Source of the DNA: Streptomyces sp. CB01201
GTDB taxonomy: Bacteria > Actinomycetota > Actinomycetes > Streptomycetales > Streptomycetaceae
DNA: 64,000 nt
Reading direction: 5' to 3'
NCBI RefSeq assembly: GCF_002803085.1
Contig: NZ_NNBJ01000017.1
Location: 1-64,000 of the forward strand
A program made the position numbers and the translations under genes. The notes beneath the pieces were generated by a model, which worked only from the letters and a program-made list of their open reading frames with translations, had not been told where the DNA came from and made no database searches. Of the stretch, positions 7,845-15,842 are shown piece after piece (position 1 is the stretch's first letter; each line of letters opens with the position of its first letter).

Positions 7845-8636
7845 TCAGACGATCGCGCCGAGGAACTCCCGGGTGCGCTCGTGCTCCGGTTCGCCGAAGA
7901 TCTTCTCGGGCGGCCCGGACTCGATGACCTTGCCCGCGTCGAACATCATCACCTCGTCCGAGATGTCCCGGGCGAAACTCATCTCGTGGGTGACGCAGAG
8001 CATCGTGATGTCGGTGGTGCGGGCGATGTCGCGCAGCAGGTCCAGGACGCCCGCGACCAGCTCCGGGTCGAGCGCGGAGGTCACCTCGTCCAGGAGCAGC
8101 ACCTCGGGCCGCATGGCGAGCGCCCGCGCGATCGCGACGCGCTGCTGCTGGCCGCCGGAGAGCTGCGAGGGCTTGGCATCGCGCTTCTCGTCCAGCCCCA
8201 CCAGGTCGAGCAGCTCGCGCGCCCGCTCCTCGGCTTCGTCGGCGCTCAGGCCGAGCACCCGCACCGGGGCCTCGGTGATGTTGCGCAGGACGCTCATGTT
8301 GGGGAACAGGTTGAACTGCTGGAAGACCATGCCGATCTTCTTGCGGGCCTCTCTGCGCTCCTTCTCGCCGGCCGGGTACAGCCGGTTCCCGTTGACCTGG
8401 ATGATCCCGGAGTCCGGGGTCTCCAGGGTCATGAGCAACCGCAGGATCGTGGTCTTGCCGGAGCCCGAGGGGCCGATCAGGGTGACGTGCTTGCCCTTGC
8501 GGGCGCTGAAGCAGAGGTCGTCGAGGACGGTGTTGTCGCCGAAGCGCTTGGTGACGTTCTCGAAGCGGATCAGCTCGGTGCCGCTCCGCTTCCGCACGTT
8601 CTCCACGGGGCTCTCGGTCTGGGTGTCAGCGGACAA
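7845..8636 (-). CDS. ehuA: Amino-acid-type ABC importer ATPase (EhuA-like)
   Basis: The cytoplasmic ATPase of a polar amino acid/compatible-solute importer, 263 residues. Walker A GPSGSGKT, signature LSGGQQQR, Walker B VLLLDEVTS with the following Ala-Leu-Asp, and the switch His (CVTHEMSF) are all present. Its start overlaps the upstream permease end by 11 nt, so the genes are translationally coupled. It is the last gene of the permease set. The Ehu (ectoine/hydroxyectoine) name rests on recalled similarity of the binding protein and on gene layout; other amino-acid-like substrates are possible. Confidence 0.85.
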   Translation of the reverse strand: MSADTQTESPVENVRKRSGTELIRFENVTKRFGDNTVLDDLCFSARKGKHVTLIGPSGSGKTTILRLLMTLETPDSGIIQVNGNRLYPAGEKERREARKKIGMVFQQFNLFPNMSVLRNITEAPVRVLGLSADEAEERARELLDLVGLDEKRDAKPSQLSGGQQQRVAIARALAMRPEVLLLDEVTSALDPELVAGVLDLLRDIARTTDITMLCVTHEMSFARDISDEVMMFDAGKVIESGPPEKIFGEPEHERTREFLGAIV

Positions 8637-9276
8637 GGCGGCGCTCCAGGGCTCGTACGAACAGCGAAGCCGGATAGGCGATGAGGATGAAGGCGACGCC
8701 GACGACGGTCAGCGGCTCGGTGTACTGGAAGGTGCTCGCCCCCGCCAGGCGGGACTGCTGGAGCATCTCCAGAACACTGATCCCGGCGAGCAGCGGGGTG
8801 TCCTTCAGCATGGAGATGACGTAGTTGCCGAGCGCCGGCGCGATGCGGCGGACGGCCTGCGGCAGGATCACCGCGAACCAGGTGCGGTGCGCGGGCAGGC
8901 TCAGCGCGGTGGCGGCCTCCCACTGGCCCTTGGGCACGGCGTCGATGCCGGCCCGGTAGACCTGCGCGGTGTACGTCGAGTAGTGCAGGCCGATCGCGAG
9001 GATGCCGGTGGTCAGCGCGGAGAACTTCACGCCCCACTCCGGCAGCACGAAGAACAGGAAGAACAGCTGCACCAGTAGGGGGGTGGTGCGGATGAACTCC
9101 GTGATCAGGTTGACCGGCCAGCGCACGAAGCGGGTGGGGGCCCGGAAGGCCAGCGCCCACACCAGGCCGAGGGTGAAGGAGATGAGGGAGCCGAGCGCGA
9201 GGATCTCCAGCGTGGTGACCACGCCGTCCCAGAAGCGCGGCATGAAGTCCCAGACGGCGGACCAGTCCCAGGTCAT
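8626..9276 (-). CDS. ehuD: ABC importer permease (EhuD-like)
   Basis: A 216-residue inner-membrane permease of the His/Glu/Gln family with several hydrophobic segments. The cytoplasmic EAA loop reads GQWEAATALSLPAHRTWFAV. It overlaps the EhuC-like permease by 4 nt (ATGA) and the ATPase by 11 nt. It probably forms a heterodimer with EhuC. Confidence 0.83.
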   Translation of the reverse strand: MTWDWSAVWDFMPRFWDGVVTTLEILALGSLISFTLGLVWALAFRAPTRFVRWPVNLITEFIRTTPLLVQLFFLFFVLPEWGVKFSALTTGILAIGLHYSTYTAQVYRAGIDAVPKGQWEAATALSLPAHRTWFAVILPQAVRRIAPALGNYVISMLKDTPLLAGISVLEMLQQSRLAGASTFQYTEPLTVVGVAFILIAYPASLFVRALERRLVR

Positions 9277-10025
9277 CGCAGGTCACCTCGCGCTGCTGTC
9301 GTGCCGCCGACCGCGACGGGCTTCCGTGCCTTGGCGGGGGTCCTGGCCCCGCCCCCCGGGTCCTGTGTGCTGATCCCGAGATTCGCCTTGGTGCGGCGCT
9401 CAAGTGCCTTCATCCCCCGGGTGATCGCGAAGGCGAGGACGAAGTAGATGACGAGGGTGACGGAGTAGATCTGCGCGCTGTCCTGGGTCGCGAGCCGCAC
9501 CAGGTAGGCGGCGAAGGACACGTCGCCGACGCCGAGCAGCGAGACGAGGGCCGTCCCCTTGAGCAGTTCGACGAGCAGGTTGCAGAAGGGCGGGATCATC
9601 TCCGGCACCGCCTGCGGCAGCAGGACGAGCCGCATCCGCTGCCAGGGCGTGAGGCTGAGCGCGATGCCCGCCTCGCGCTGCGCGGGCGGCACCGAGTTCA
9701 GCGCGCCGCGCACGATCTCCGCGCCGTACGCGCCGTAGGAGAGGCCGAGCGCGAGCACCGCGGCCCACATCGGGACCAGCTGCCAGCCCGCTAGCGGCGG
9801 CAGCACGAAGAACAGCCAGAACATCAGGACCAGGGCCGAGGTCCCGCGGAAGATCTCGGTGTACGCGGCCGCCAGGAAGCGCACCAGGCGCGAGCGGTGG
9901 GTGCGGGCCAGGCCGATGCCGAAGGCGACGAAGGCGGCCAACGCGGCGCTGTACACGGTGAGTTGGATGGTGATCCAGATGCCCGGGAGCACCCAGTGCT
10001 GCCACAGTCCCGCCGTCATCGGCAC
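9273..10025 (-). CDS. ehuC: ABC importer permease (EhuC-like)
   Basis: A 250-residue permease of the same family as its downstream neighbour. The EAA loop is AQREAGIALSLTPWQRMRLV and there are five or so transmembrane segments. The C-terminal ~35 residues are a charged, Gly/Ala-rich tail. It overlaps the binding-protein gene by 10 nt upstream and EhuD by 4 nt downstream, fixing it inside one operon. Confidence 0.83.
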   Translation of the reverse strand: MPMTAGLWQHWVLPGIWITIQLTVYSAALAAFVAFGIGLARTHRSRLVRFLAAAYTEIFRGTSALVLMFWLFFVLPPLAGWQLVPMWAAVLALGLSYGAYGAEIVRGALNSVPPAQREAGIALSLTPWQRMRLVLLPQAVPEMIPPFCNLLVELLKGTALVSLLGVGDVSFAAYLVRLATQDSAQIYSVTLVIYFVLAFAITRGMKALERRTKANLGISTQDPGGGARTPAKARKPVAVGGTTAARGDLR

Positions 10026-10918
10026 AGCTCCTTGGCGGTCAGGGTGGTCATCTCGGCCTGGGTGAAGCCGAACGGCTTCAGGATCCGGAAGAGTTCGCCG
10101 CTCTGCTTCATGCGGTGGATCTCCGTGTTGAAGGCGTCGCGCAGGGCGCCGTCGGTGGGCCGGAAGGCGAAGCCGCCGCCGTCGATCTTCTTCTTGCCGT
10201 CGACGACCGCCGCGAACGCCTGCGTGGCCTCGGCCTTCGCGCTCTTCTTGGCGACCTCGCGCACGGTCAGCGCGGTGCCCGCGAAGACGTCGACGCGGCC
10301 GGACTCGACCGCGTTCAGGCCCGCCACCTGGTCCTGGAGGATGACGATGTCCTTCTCGGGGTAGCCCGCGGCGGTGGCGTAGCCGATCTCGGCGTAGCCG
10401 GTGCCGGTCGCGAACCGCGCCTTGGTGCGGACCACGTCCTCGTAGGTGTGCAGGTTCTTCGGGTTGCCCTTGCGGACGATGAAGGCGTCCAGCATCTGGT
10501 ACTCGGGGTCCGCGAACAACACCTGTGCGCAGCGGTCCTTGTTGATGTACATCCCGGCCGAAACGACGTCGAACTGCTGTGAGTTGAGGCCGGGGATCAG
10601 CGAGGAGAAATCGGTGGCCACGGGCTGGACATGGCCGATGCCGAGCCGCTTGAAGATGACCTTGGCGAGTTCCGGTGCCTCGCCGGTGAACTCGCCCTGG
10701 TCGTTCACATACCCGTACGGGACTTCGCCGGCGATGCCGAGGCGCACCGCGCCCTGCGACTTGAGGCGGGCGAGGGCGTCGCCCTGGGGGACGCGGGAAC
10801 AGGCGGCCGCGCCGGTGAGGGCGACGGCGGCGGTGCCGGCGAGCAGGGTGCGCCTGGGTATGGAGGGTCTGGGGCGTGAGATAGCTCTGGCCATGGCGGC
10901 GCGGCTACCCGAGTTCAA
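10016..10918 (-). CDS. ehuB: Solute-binding lipoprotein of the importer (EhuB-like)
   Basis: A family-3 extracellular solute-binding protein. A Tat-like signal (SIPRRTLLAGTAAVAL) leads to a lipoprotein-type cysteine (GAAAC). The mature part opens with VRLGIAGEVPYGYVNDQGEF, typical for polar amino acid binders. TTG 10918 is preferred because AGGAGG (10929-10934) lies 10 nt before it. ATG 10927 is only 1 nt from that AGGAGG, and ATG 10894 has none. The gene lies 50 nt after an amidase gene in the same direction. The ectoine/hydroxyectoine assignment is recalled from family naming and is not proven. Confidence 0.78.
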   Translation of the reverse strand: MNSGSRAAMARAISRPRPSIPRRTLLAGTAAVALTGAAACSRVPQGDALARLKSQGAVRLGIAGEVPYGYVNDQGEFTGEAPELAKVIFKRLGIGHVQPVATDFSSLIPGLNSQQFDVVSAGMYINKDRCAQVLFADPEYQMLDAFIVRKGNPKNLHTYEDVVRTKARFATGTGYAEIGYATAAGYPEKDIVILQDQVAGLNAVESGRVDVFAGTALTVREVAKKSAKAEATQAFAAVVDGKKKIDGGGFAFRPTDGALRDAFNTEIHRMKQSGELFRILKPFGFTQAEMTTLTAKELCR

Positions 10919-10970
10919 GCGGCCCATGCCTCCTATTTTTCCGGGTGCCGCACGCGCCCGCCCGCCGGAC

Positions 10971-12395
10971 TCAGCTGCTCGGGTGTTCCGTGAGGGCCGC
11001 TGCCGCCCGCAGCACGGTCCGCTCGCCGTACCGGGCGGCGATCAGCTGGAGGCCCACGGGAAGGCCGCCCGTGTCCGCGCCGACCGGGACCGTCGCGGCG
11101 GGCTGCTGGGTCAGATTGAACGGGTAGGTGAACGGTGTCCACCCGGTCCACCGATGGGGCCCCGAGCCCCCAGGGGCGGCCCGGCCGGCTGCGAACGCGG
11201 TGATCGGCAGCGTCGGGGTGGCGAGGAGGTCGTAGCGCTGATGGAAGCGGGCCATCCGGCGGCCCAGCTCGATCCGGGCCTCCTGTGCGGCCAGCAGGTC
11301 GAGGGCGGAGAGCCGGGCGCCCCGGGCGGCGATCGAACGCAGCCCCGGGTCGAGCAACTCCCGCTTGTCAGCGCCCAGTTGTTGGACCAGGCGGGCCGCT
11401 CCCGCGTTCCATAGCGTGTTGAAGGCCTCGACCGGGTCGGCGAAGTCGGGGTCGGCCTCCTCCACATAGGCGCCGAGGTCGGCGAGGCGGCTCACCGCCG
11501 TCCGCACGGCGGCGGCCACCTCGGGGTGCACCGCGACTTGGCCGCCAAAAGAGGGCGAGTAGGCGATGCGCAGGCCCTTCACGCCCGCCGACGCGTCCTG
11601 CGCGAGGGCCTCGGCGTAGGAGTGGGCCGGGGGCAGGGGCTCCAGAGCGGTGGGGTCGCGCGGGTCGGCGCCGCTGAGGACGTCCAGGAGCAGGGCCGCG
11701 TCCGCCGCGTCGCGGGCGAGCGGACCGGCGTGCGAGAGCGTGCCGAAGGGGCTGGCGGGATGCAGGGGGACCCGGCCGTAGGTGGGCTTGAGGCCGAGCA
11801 CCCCGCAGAACGACGCCGGTATCCGGATCGAGCCCCCGCCGTCGGTGCCGACCGAGAGCGGCCCCGCCCCGGCCGCCACCGCCGCGGCGCTGCCGCCGCT
11901 GGAGCCGCCCGAGGTGCGGGCGGGGTCGTGCGGGTTGCGGGTGATGCCGGTGCGCGGCGAATCGGTCACGCCCTGCCAGCCGAACTCGGGCGTCGTCGTC
12001 TTGCCGATCAGGACCGCGCCGTGCTCGCGCAGCCGGGCCACGGCGGGGCAGTCGGTGCTCCAACTGCCCTGCTCCTCCGTGGTGTTGGACCCTTTGAAAG
12101 TAGGTCCGCCCGCCTGGAGGAGGGTGTCCTTCACGGACACCGGCACCCCGTCGAGCAGCCCCCTGGGCTCTCCCGCGTGCCAGCGCTCGGTGGCGGCGCG
12201 GGCCTGGGTCAGGGCGGGCTCGGTGTCGACGCGTACGAACGCGTTCAGACGGGGCTGCACCTCCTCGATCCGGGCCAGGACGGCCCGGGTCGCGTCGAGG
12301 GGTGAGAAGGTGCCGGCCCGGTAGCCGGACAGGAGTTGACGTGCCGTCAGGTCGGTGAGTGCGCTCGGCTCGGTCATGAGGGGTGTCGTACCCAT
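10971..12395 (-). CDS. Amidase-signature enzyme
   Basis: It hydrolyses an amide to acid plus ammonia or amine. About 474 residues with the Ser-cisSer-Lys triad of the amidase signature family: Lys in VPVSVKDTLL, the cis-Ser and glycine-rich block in RTSGGSSGGSAAAVAAG, and the nucleophile Ser in GTDGGGSIRIPASFCG. ATG 12395 is used; an in-frame ATG at 12377 is a fair alternative and neither has a strong ribosome site. It is the promoter-proximal gene of the importer operon, so the imported solute may be an amide. That fits imperfectly with ectoine, which is opened by an unrelated hydrolase. Confidence 0.88.
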   Translation of the reverse strand: MGTTPLMTEPSALTDLTARQLLSGYRAGTFSPLDATRAVLARIEEVQPRLNAFVRVDTEPALTQARAATERWHAGEPRGLLDGVPVSVKDTLLQAGGPTFKGSNTTEEQGSWSTDCPAVARLREHGAVLIGKTTTPEFGWQGVTDSPRTGITRNPHDPARTSGGSSGGSAAAVAAGAGPLSVGTDGGGSIRIPASFCGVLGLKPTYGRVPLHPASPFGTLSHAGPLARDAADAALLLDVLSGADPRDPTALEPLPPAHSYAEALAQDASAGVKGLRIAYSPSFGGQVAVHPEVAAAVRTAVSRLADLGAYVEEADPDFADPVEAFNTLWNAGAARLVQQLGADKRELLDPGLRSIAARGARLSALDLLAAQEARIELGRRMARFHQRYDLLATPTLPITAFAAGRAAPGGSGPHRWTGWTPFTYPFNLTQQPAATVPVGADTGGLPVGLQLIAARYGERTVLRAAAALTEHPSS

Positions 12396-12504
12396 CCGGG
12401 TGGCCCGCCACGTGGGCGGGGGTGCCGGGAATAAAACGGAGAGAGCCTCCTGTTAGGCGTGTGCGTAGCAACGTGAAGATTCGACGAGCTGGAGGCGTGG
12501 ACCG

Positions 12505-13572
12505 GTGGACGTGGATGCGATTCGAGGGACGGCGGCCGGGACCGCACCCGTGCCCCTGTCGGTGCTCGACCTGGTGACCGTGGGCAACGGCTACACCGCG
12601 AACCGTGCCCTGCGCACCAGCGTGGAGATCGCGCGGCTCGCCGAGCGGCGCGGTTTCCACCGGCACTGGGTGGCCGAGCACCACTCGATGCCGGGCGTCG
12701 CCTCGTCCGCGCCGGCCGTGATCCTCGCCCACCTCGCCGCCCACACCTCGCGCATCCGGCTCGGCTCGGGCGGGGTGATGCTGCCCAACCACGCGCCGCT
12801 GGTGATCGCCGAGCAGTTCGGCACGCTGGAGGCGATGGCGCCGGGCCGCATCGACCTCGGGCTCGGCCGGGCGCCCGGCACGGACGGGGCGACGGCGGCG
12901 GCGCTGCGGCGCACGGACCGGCTCGACGAAGGCGCCGAGGACTTTCCGCAGCAGTTGGCCGAGCTGACCCGGTTCCTCGACGACGACTTCCCCGACGGGC
13001 ACCCCTACGCCCGCATCCACGCGGTGCCGGGGCCCGTGCAGGGCCCTTCGGGCCGCCCCCCGATCTGGCTGCTCGGCTCCTCCGGCTTCAGCGCGCGCCT
13101 GGCCGGCGTGCTCGGACTCCCCTTCGCCTTCGCCCACCACTTCTCGGCGGCGAACACCGTGCCGGCGCTCGACCTCTACCGGGACTCCTTCCGGCCCTCC
13201 GCGGTCCTGGACGCGCCCTACGCCTTGATCGGCGTCTCGGCGCTGGCCGCGGACGACGAGCGCGAAGCGCGGCGCCAGACGCTGACCAACGCGCTCTCGA
13301 TGGTCCGGCTGCGCACCGGGCGGCCCGGGCTCGTGCCGACGCCGGAGGAGGCTGAGGCGTACGAATTCAGCCCGCTGGAGCGGGAGTTCGTGGACAGCTG
13401 GCTGTCCAACGTGATCTCCGGTACGGCGGACGAGGTGCGGGCGGGCCTCGACGACCTCCAGAAGCGCACGGGTGCGGACGAACTGATGCTGACGGCCAAC
13501 GCCCATGGCCCCGAGGCCCGCCTCCGCTCCTACGCCCTGCTCGCCGACGCGTACGGGTTGCCCGAGCTCTAA
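12505..13572 (+). CDS. Luciferase-like (LLM class) flavin-dependent oxidoreductase
   Basis: 355 residues from GTG 12505 with GGAGG 9 nt before it. The LLM signature is clear: GFHRHWVAEHHSMPGVASSA near the N-terminus, IRLGSGGVMLPNHAPLVIAE, FGTLEAMAPGRIDLGLGRAPG, and a C-terminal GTADEVRAGLDDLQKRTGADELML block. These enzymes use reduced flavin, often F420 or FMNH2, to oxidise small molecules. The subgroup looks like the MsnO8-type set found across actinobacteria. It is divergent from the amidase; no functional link is evident. Confidence 0.87.
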   Translation: MDVDAIRGTAAGTAPVPLSVLDLVTVGNGYTANRALRTSVEIARLAERRGFHRHWVAEHHSMPGVASSAPAVILAHLAAHTSRIRLGSGGVMLPNHAPLVIAEQFGTLEAMAPGRIDLGLGRAPGTDGATAAALRRTDRLDEGAEDFPQQLAELTRFLDDDFPDGHPYARIHAVPGPVQGPSGRPPIWLLGSSGFSARLAGVLGLPFAFAHHFSAANTVPALDLYRDSFRPSAVLDAPYALIGVSALAADDEREARRQTLTNALSMVRLRTGRPGLVPTPEEAEAYEFSPLEREFVDSWLSNVISGTADEVRAGLDDLQKRTGADELMLTANAHGPEARLRSYALLADAYGLPEL

Positions 13573-13578
13573 CCCCCG

Positions 13579-13790
13579 CGGCCCTGGCGGGGTTGACATG
13601 GGCCTCTCGTGTGCCGCCGGGCGGGGTTGGGGGCGCGGGGAACTGCGCGATCGGCCCCGCACGGTCTGCGGGTGAAGGGATGTCCGCGGGAGCGGGCTTC
13701 GGTGGGGGCTGCTTCCACAGGTGGCGTGGTCGGGTGCGGCCCGGTGGGGGCCGGTCGCGCAGTTCCCCGCGGCCCTGGCGGGGTGCTGAG
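13579..13790. repeat. Composite intergenic repeat, copy 2 (inverted pair of B modules)
   Basis: A B unit in plus orientation (13626-13680, with GGGGCGCGGGGAACTGCGCG) faces a B unit in minus orientation (about 13749-13790, GGTCGCGCAGTTCCCCGCGG). CCGCGGCCCTGGCGGGGT occurs at 13579 and again at 13768. This lies between the flavoprotein gene and the chitinase promoter; no credible gene is present. Confidence 0.8.
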
Positions 13791-13954
13791 GGGCCACCCT
13801 CGCGCGTCCTGTCGGGGCCGTGACGGAGCCTTCCCGGTAGGTCGGGGCGGGGAGTGGTACAGCGGACCTTGAGCTCGCGGGTGGCCGGTTGTTCATGGGG
13901 GGTCCGAGGGCCAAAGGGGGTCAACTCGGCCCCTGACAAGGGGATTCGTCTCTC

Positions 13955-13988
13955 GATTGGTCTAGTCCTCAATTTGGTTCAGACCATT
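13955..13988. promoter_or_regulatory. Paired DasR/chitinase-type operator repeats
   Basis: Two related 12-bp elements in direct orientation, TGGTCTAGTCCT at 13958 and TGGTTCAGACCA at 13975, start 17 bp apart about 80-110 nt before the chitinase start. Streptomyces chitinase promoters are known for such direct repeats, and both match the DasR dre core TGGTCTAGACCA with two or three changes. Chitin/GlcNAc control is therefore likely. Confidence 0.75.
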
Positions 13989-14066
13989 GACGTGGCCGGG
14001 ACGGGGTCGCTATCAATTCCTCACCCACCCGTACCGCACCCCGCGCTTCACCCCCCGGAGGCCGTC

Positions 14067-15767
14067 TTGCAACGCCGCAGACCCCTTGTCGCAGCCCTGA
14101 GCACCGCCGTGCTCGCCGCCGGCGCCCTGGCCGCCTTCGCGGGCCTGGGCACCGCATCCGCCGCGACCACCGCACCGAGCGCCGCCACCCCCTCGACCGG
14201 CGGCGTGAAGATCGCGTACTACGACCAGTGGAGCGTGTACGGGAACGCCTTCTACCCCAAGCACCTCGACACCCGGGGCATCGCGGGCAAACTGGACGTC
14301 CTCAACTACTCGTTCGGCAACATCGACCCCACCAACCTCACCTGTTTCGAGGCGAACAAGGCGGCGGGGGACGACAACAACCCCAACGCCGGTGACGGGG
14401 CGGGCGATTCGTTCGCCGACTACCAGAAGTCGTTCGGTGCCGCGGACAGCGTCAACGGCGTCGCCGACACGTGGAACCAGCCGATCGTGGGCGTCTTCAA
14501 CCAGTTCAAGGAACTGAAGGCGAAGTACCCCAAGCTGAAGATCAACATCTCGATCGGCGGCTGGACGTACTCCAAGTACTTCCACGACGCCGCCCTCACC
14601 GACGCCAGCCGCAAGAAGTTCGTGTCCTCCTGCATCGACCAGTACATCGCCGGCAACCTCCCGGTCGACGGCGGCTACGGCGGCGCGGGCGCGGCGGCCG
14701 GCATCTTCGACGGCGTCGACATCGACTGGGAGTACCCGGGCTCGCCCGACGGCCACCTCGGCAACCACTACGGCGCCGAGGACAAGGCCAACTACACCGC
14801 CCTGCTGGCCGAGTTCCGCAAGCAGCTGGACGCGTACGGCAGCGCGCACGGCGGCAAGCACTACCTCCTGACGGCCGCGCTCCCGGCCGGCCAGGACAAG
14901 ATCAAGAACATCGAGACGGACAAGATCGGCGCGTACCTCGACTACGCGAACATCATGACGTACGACATGCACGGCGCCTGGAACGCGACCGGCCCCACCT
15001 ACCACCAGTCGCCGCTGGTCTCGCCCGCCAACGACCCGACGGACGTCATCAAGCCCGGCACCCAGAAGTACTCGATCTCCAACGCGATCGACTCCTGGAT
15101 CGACGGCAACGCGGCCTACGGCATCGCGGGCGGCTTCCCCGCCAACAAGATCACGCTCGGGTACGAGTTCTACTACCGCGGCTGGAAGGGCGTCCCGGCG
15201 GCCAACAACGGGCTCGCCCAGACCGCGACCGGCCCCTCCAACGCCCGGCCCACCAGCCAGGTCGCGGGCACCGCGCTCTACAAGGAACTCGGCGGCATCG
15301 TCGACAACCCGGCGACCACCTTCTGGGACGCCGACGCGAAGGCCTCGTACTTCTACAAGGACGGCGAGTTCTTCACCGGCCTCGACAAGCAGTCCATCCA
15401 GGCCCGCGCCGACTACGCCCACCAGCGCGGTCTGGCCGGCGCGATGATGTACAGCCTGCTCGGCCTCGACGACAAGACCACCCTGCTCAACCAGATCGTG
15501 GACGCGGTCGGCTCCTCGCCCTCCTCGACCCCGGACCCGACGCCGACGGCCACCAACTCCCCGTCTCCGAAGCCTACTTCGACCACCAGCCCGTCCCCGA
15601 CGCCCGGCGGCTGCACGGCTACGGCCTGGGACAAGGCCGGAACGTACGTCGGCGGTACGACGGTCTCGTACGGCGGCCACAACTGGAAGGCCAAGTGGTG
15701 GACGCAGGGCGAGCAGCCCGGCACCACCGGCGACTGGGGTGTCTGGCAGGACCTCGGCGCCTGCTGA
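14067..15767 (+). CDS. Secreted GH18 chitinase with C-terminal chitin-binding module
   Basis: TTG 14067 is chosen because GGAG ends 6 nt before it and translation then begins with a good signal peptide (QRRRPLVAALSTAVLAAG...TASA). The mature enzyme has a GH18 barrel with the catalytic motif FDGVDIDWEYPG (DxxDxDxE, Glu as acid), SIGGWTYSKYF upstream and MTYDMHGAW downstream. A Pro/Thr/Ser linker then joins a carbohydrate-binding module of the CBM5/12 type (CTATAWDKAGTYVGG...WKAKWWTQGEQPG). It hydrolyses chitin outside the cell. A DasR-type promoter precedes it and a strong terminator follows. Confidence 0.95.
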   Translation: MQRRRPLVAALSTAVLAAGALAAFAGLGTASAATTAPSAATPSTGGVKIAYYDQWSVYGNAFYPKHLDTRGIAGKLDVLNYSFGNIDPTNLTCFEANKAAGDDNNPNAGDGAGDSFADYQKSFGAADSVNGVADTWNQPIVGVFNQFKELKAKYPKLKINISIGGWTYSKYFHDAALTDASRKKFVSSCIDQYIAGNLPVDGGYGGAGAAAGIFDGVDIDWEYPGSPDGHLGNHYGAEDKANYTALLAEFRKQLDAYGSAHGGKHYLLTAALPAGQDKIKNIETDKIGAYLDYANIMTYDMHGAWNATGPTYHQSPLVSPANDPTDVIKPGTQKYSISNAIDSWIDGNAAYGIAGGFPANKITLGYEFYYRGWKGVPAANNGLAQTATGPSNARPTSQVAGTALYKELGGIVDNPATTFWDADAKASYFYKDGEFFTGLDKQSIQARADYAHQRGLAGAMMYSLLGLDDKTTLLNQIVDAVGSSPSSTPDPTPTATNSPSPKPTSTTSPSPTPGGCTATAWDKAGTYVGGTTVSYGGHNWKAKWWTQGEQPGTTGDWGVWQDLGAC

Positions 15768-15786
15768 TCCCGGCCCCCGCACACGC

Positions 15787-15826
15787 GGCCGCCCCGCTCC
15801 TCACGCTGTGGAGGAGCGGGGCGGCC
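15787..15826. terminator. Bidirectional terminator between the chitinase and GGDEF-EAL genes
   Basis: A perfect 16-bp stem (GGCCGCCCCGCTCCTC and its complement at 15811-15826) encloses an 8-nt loop. It stands between two convergent genes. Confidence 0.9.
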
Positions 15827-15842
15827 GTCATCGTGCTGTCCG

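Noticed and set aside
14013..15782. 589-codon open frame on the minus strand across the chitinase
   Set aside because: It mirrors the plus-strand codon bias, has no ribosome site and no domain; the plus strand has a complete GH18 enzyme.
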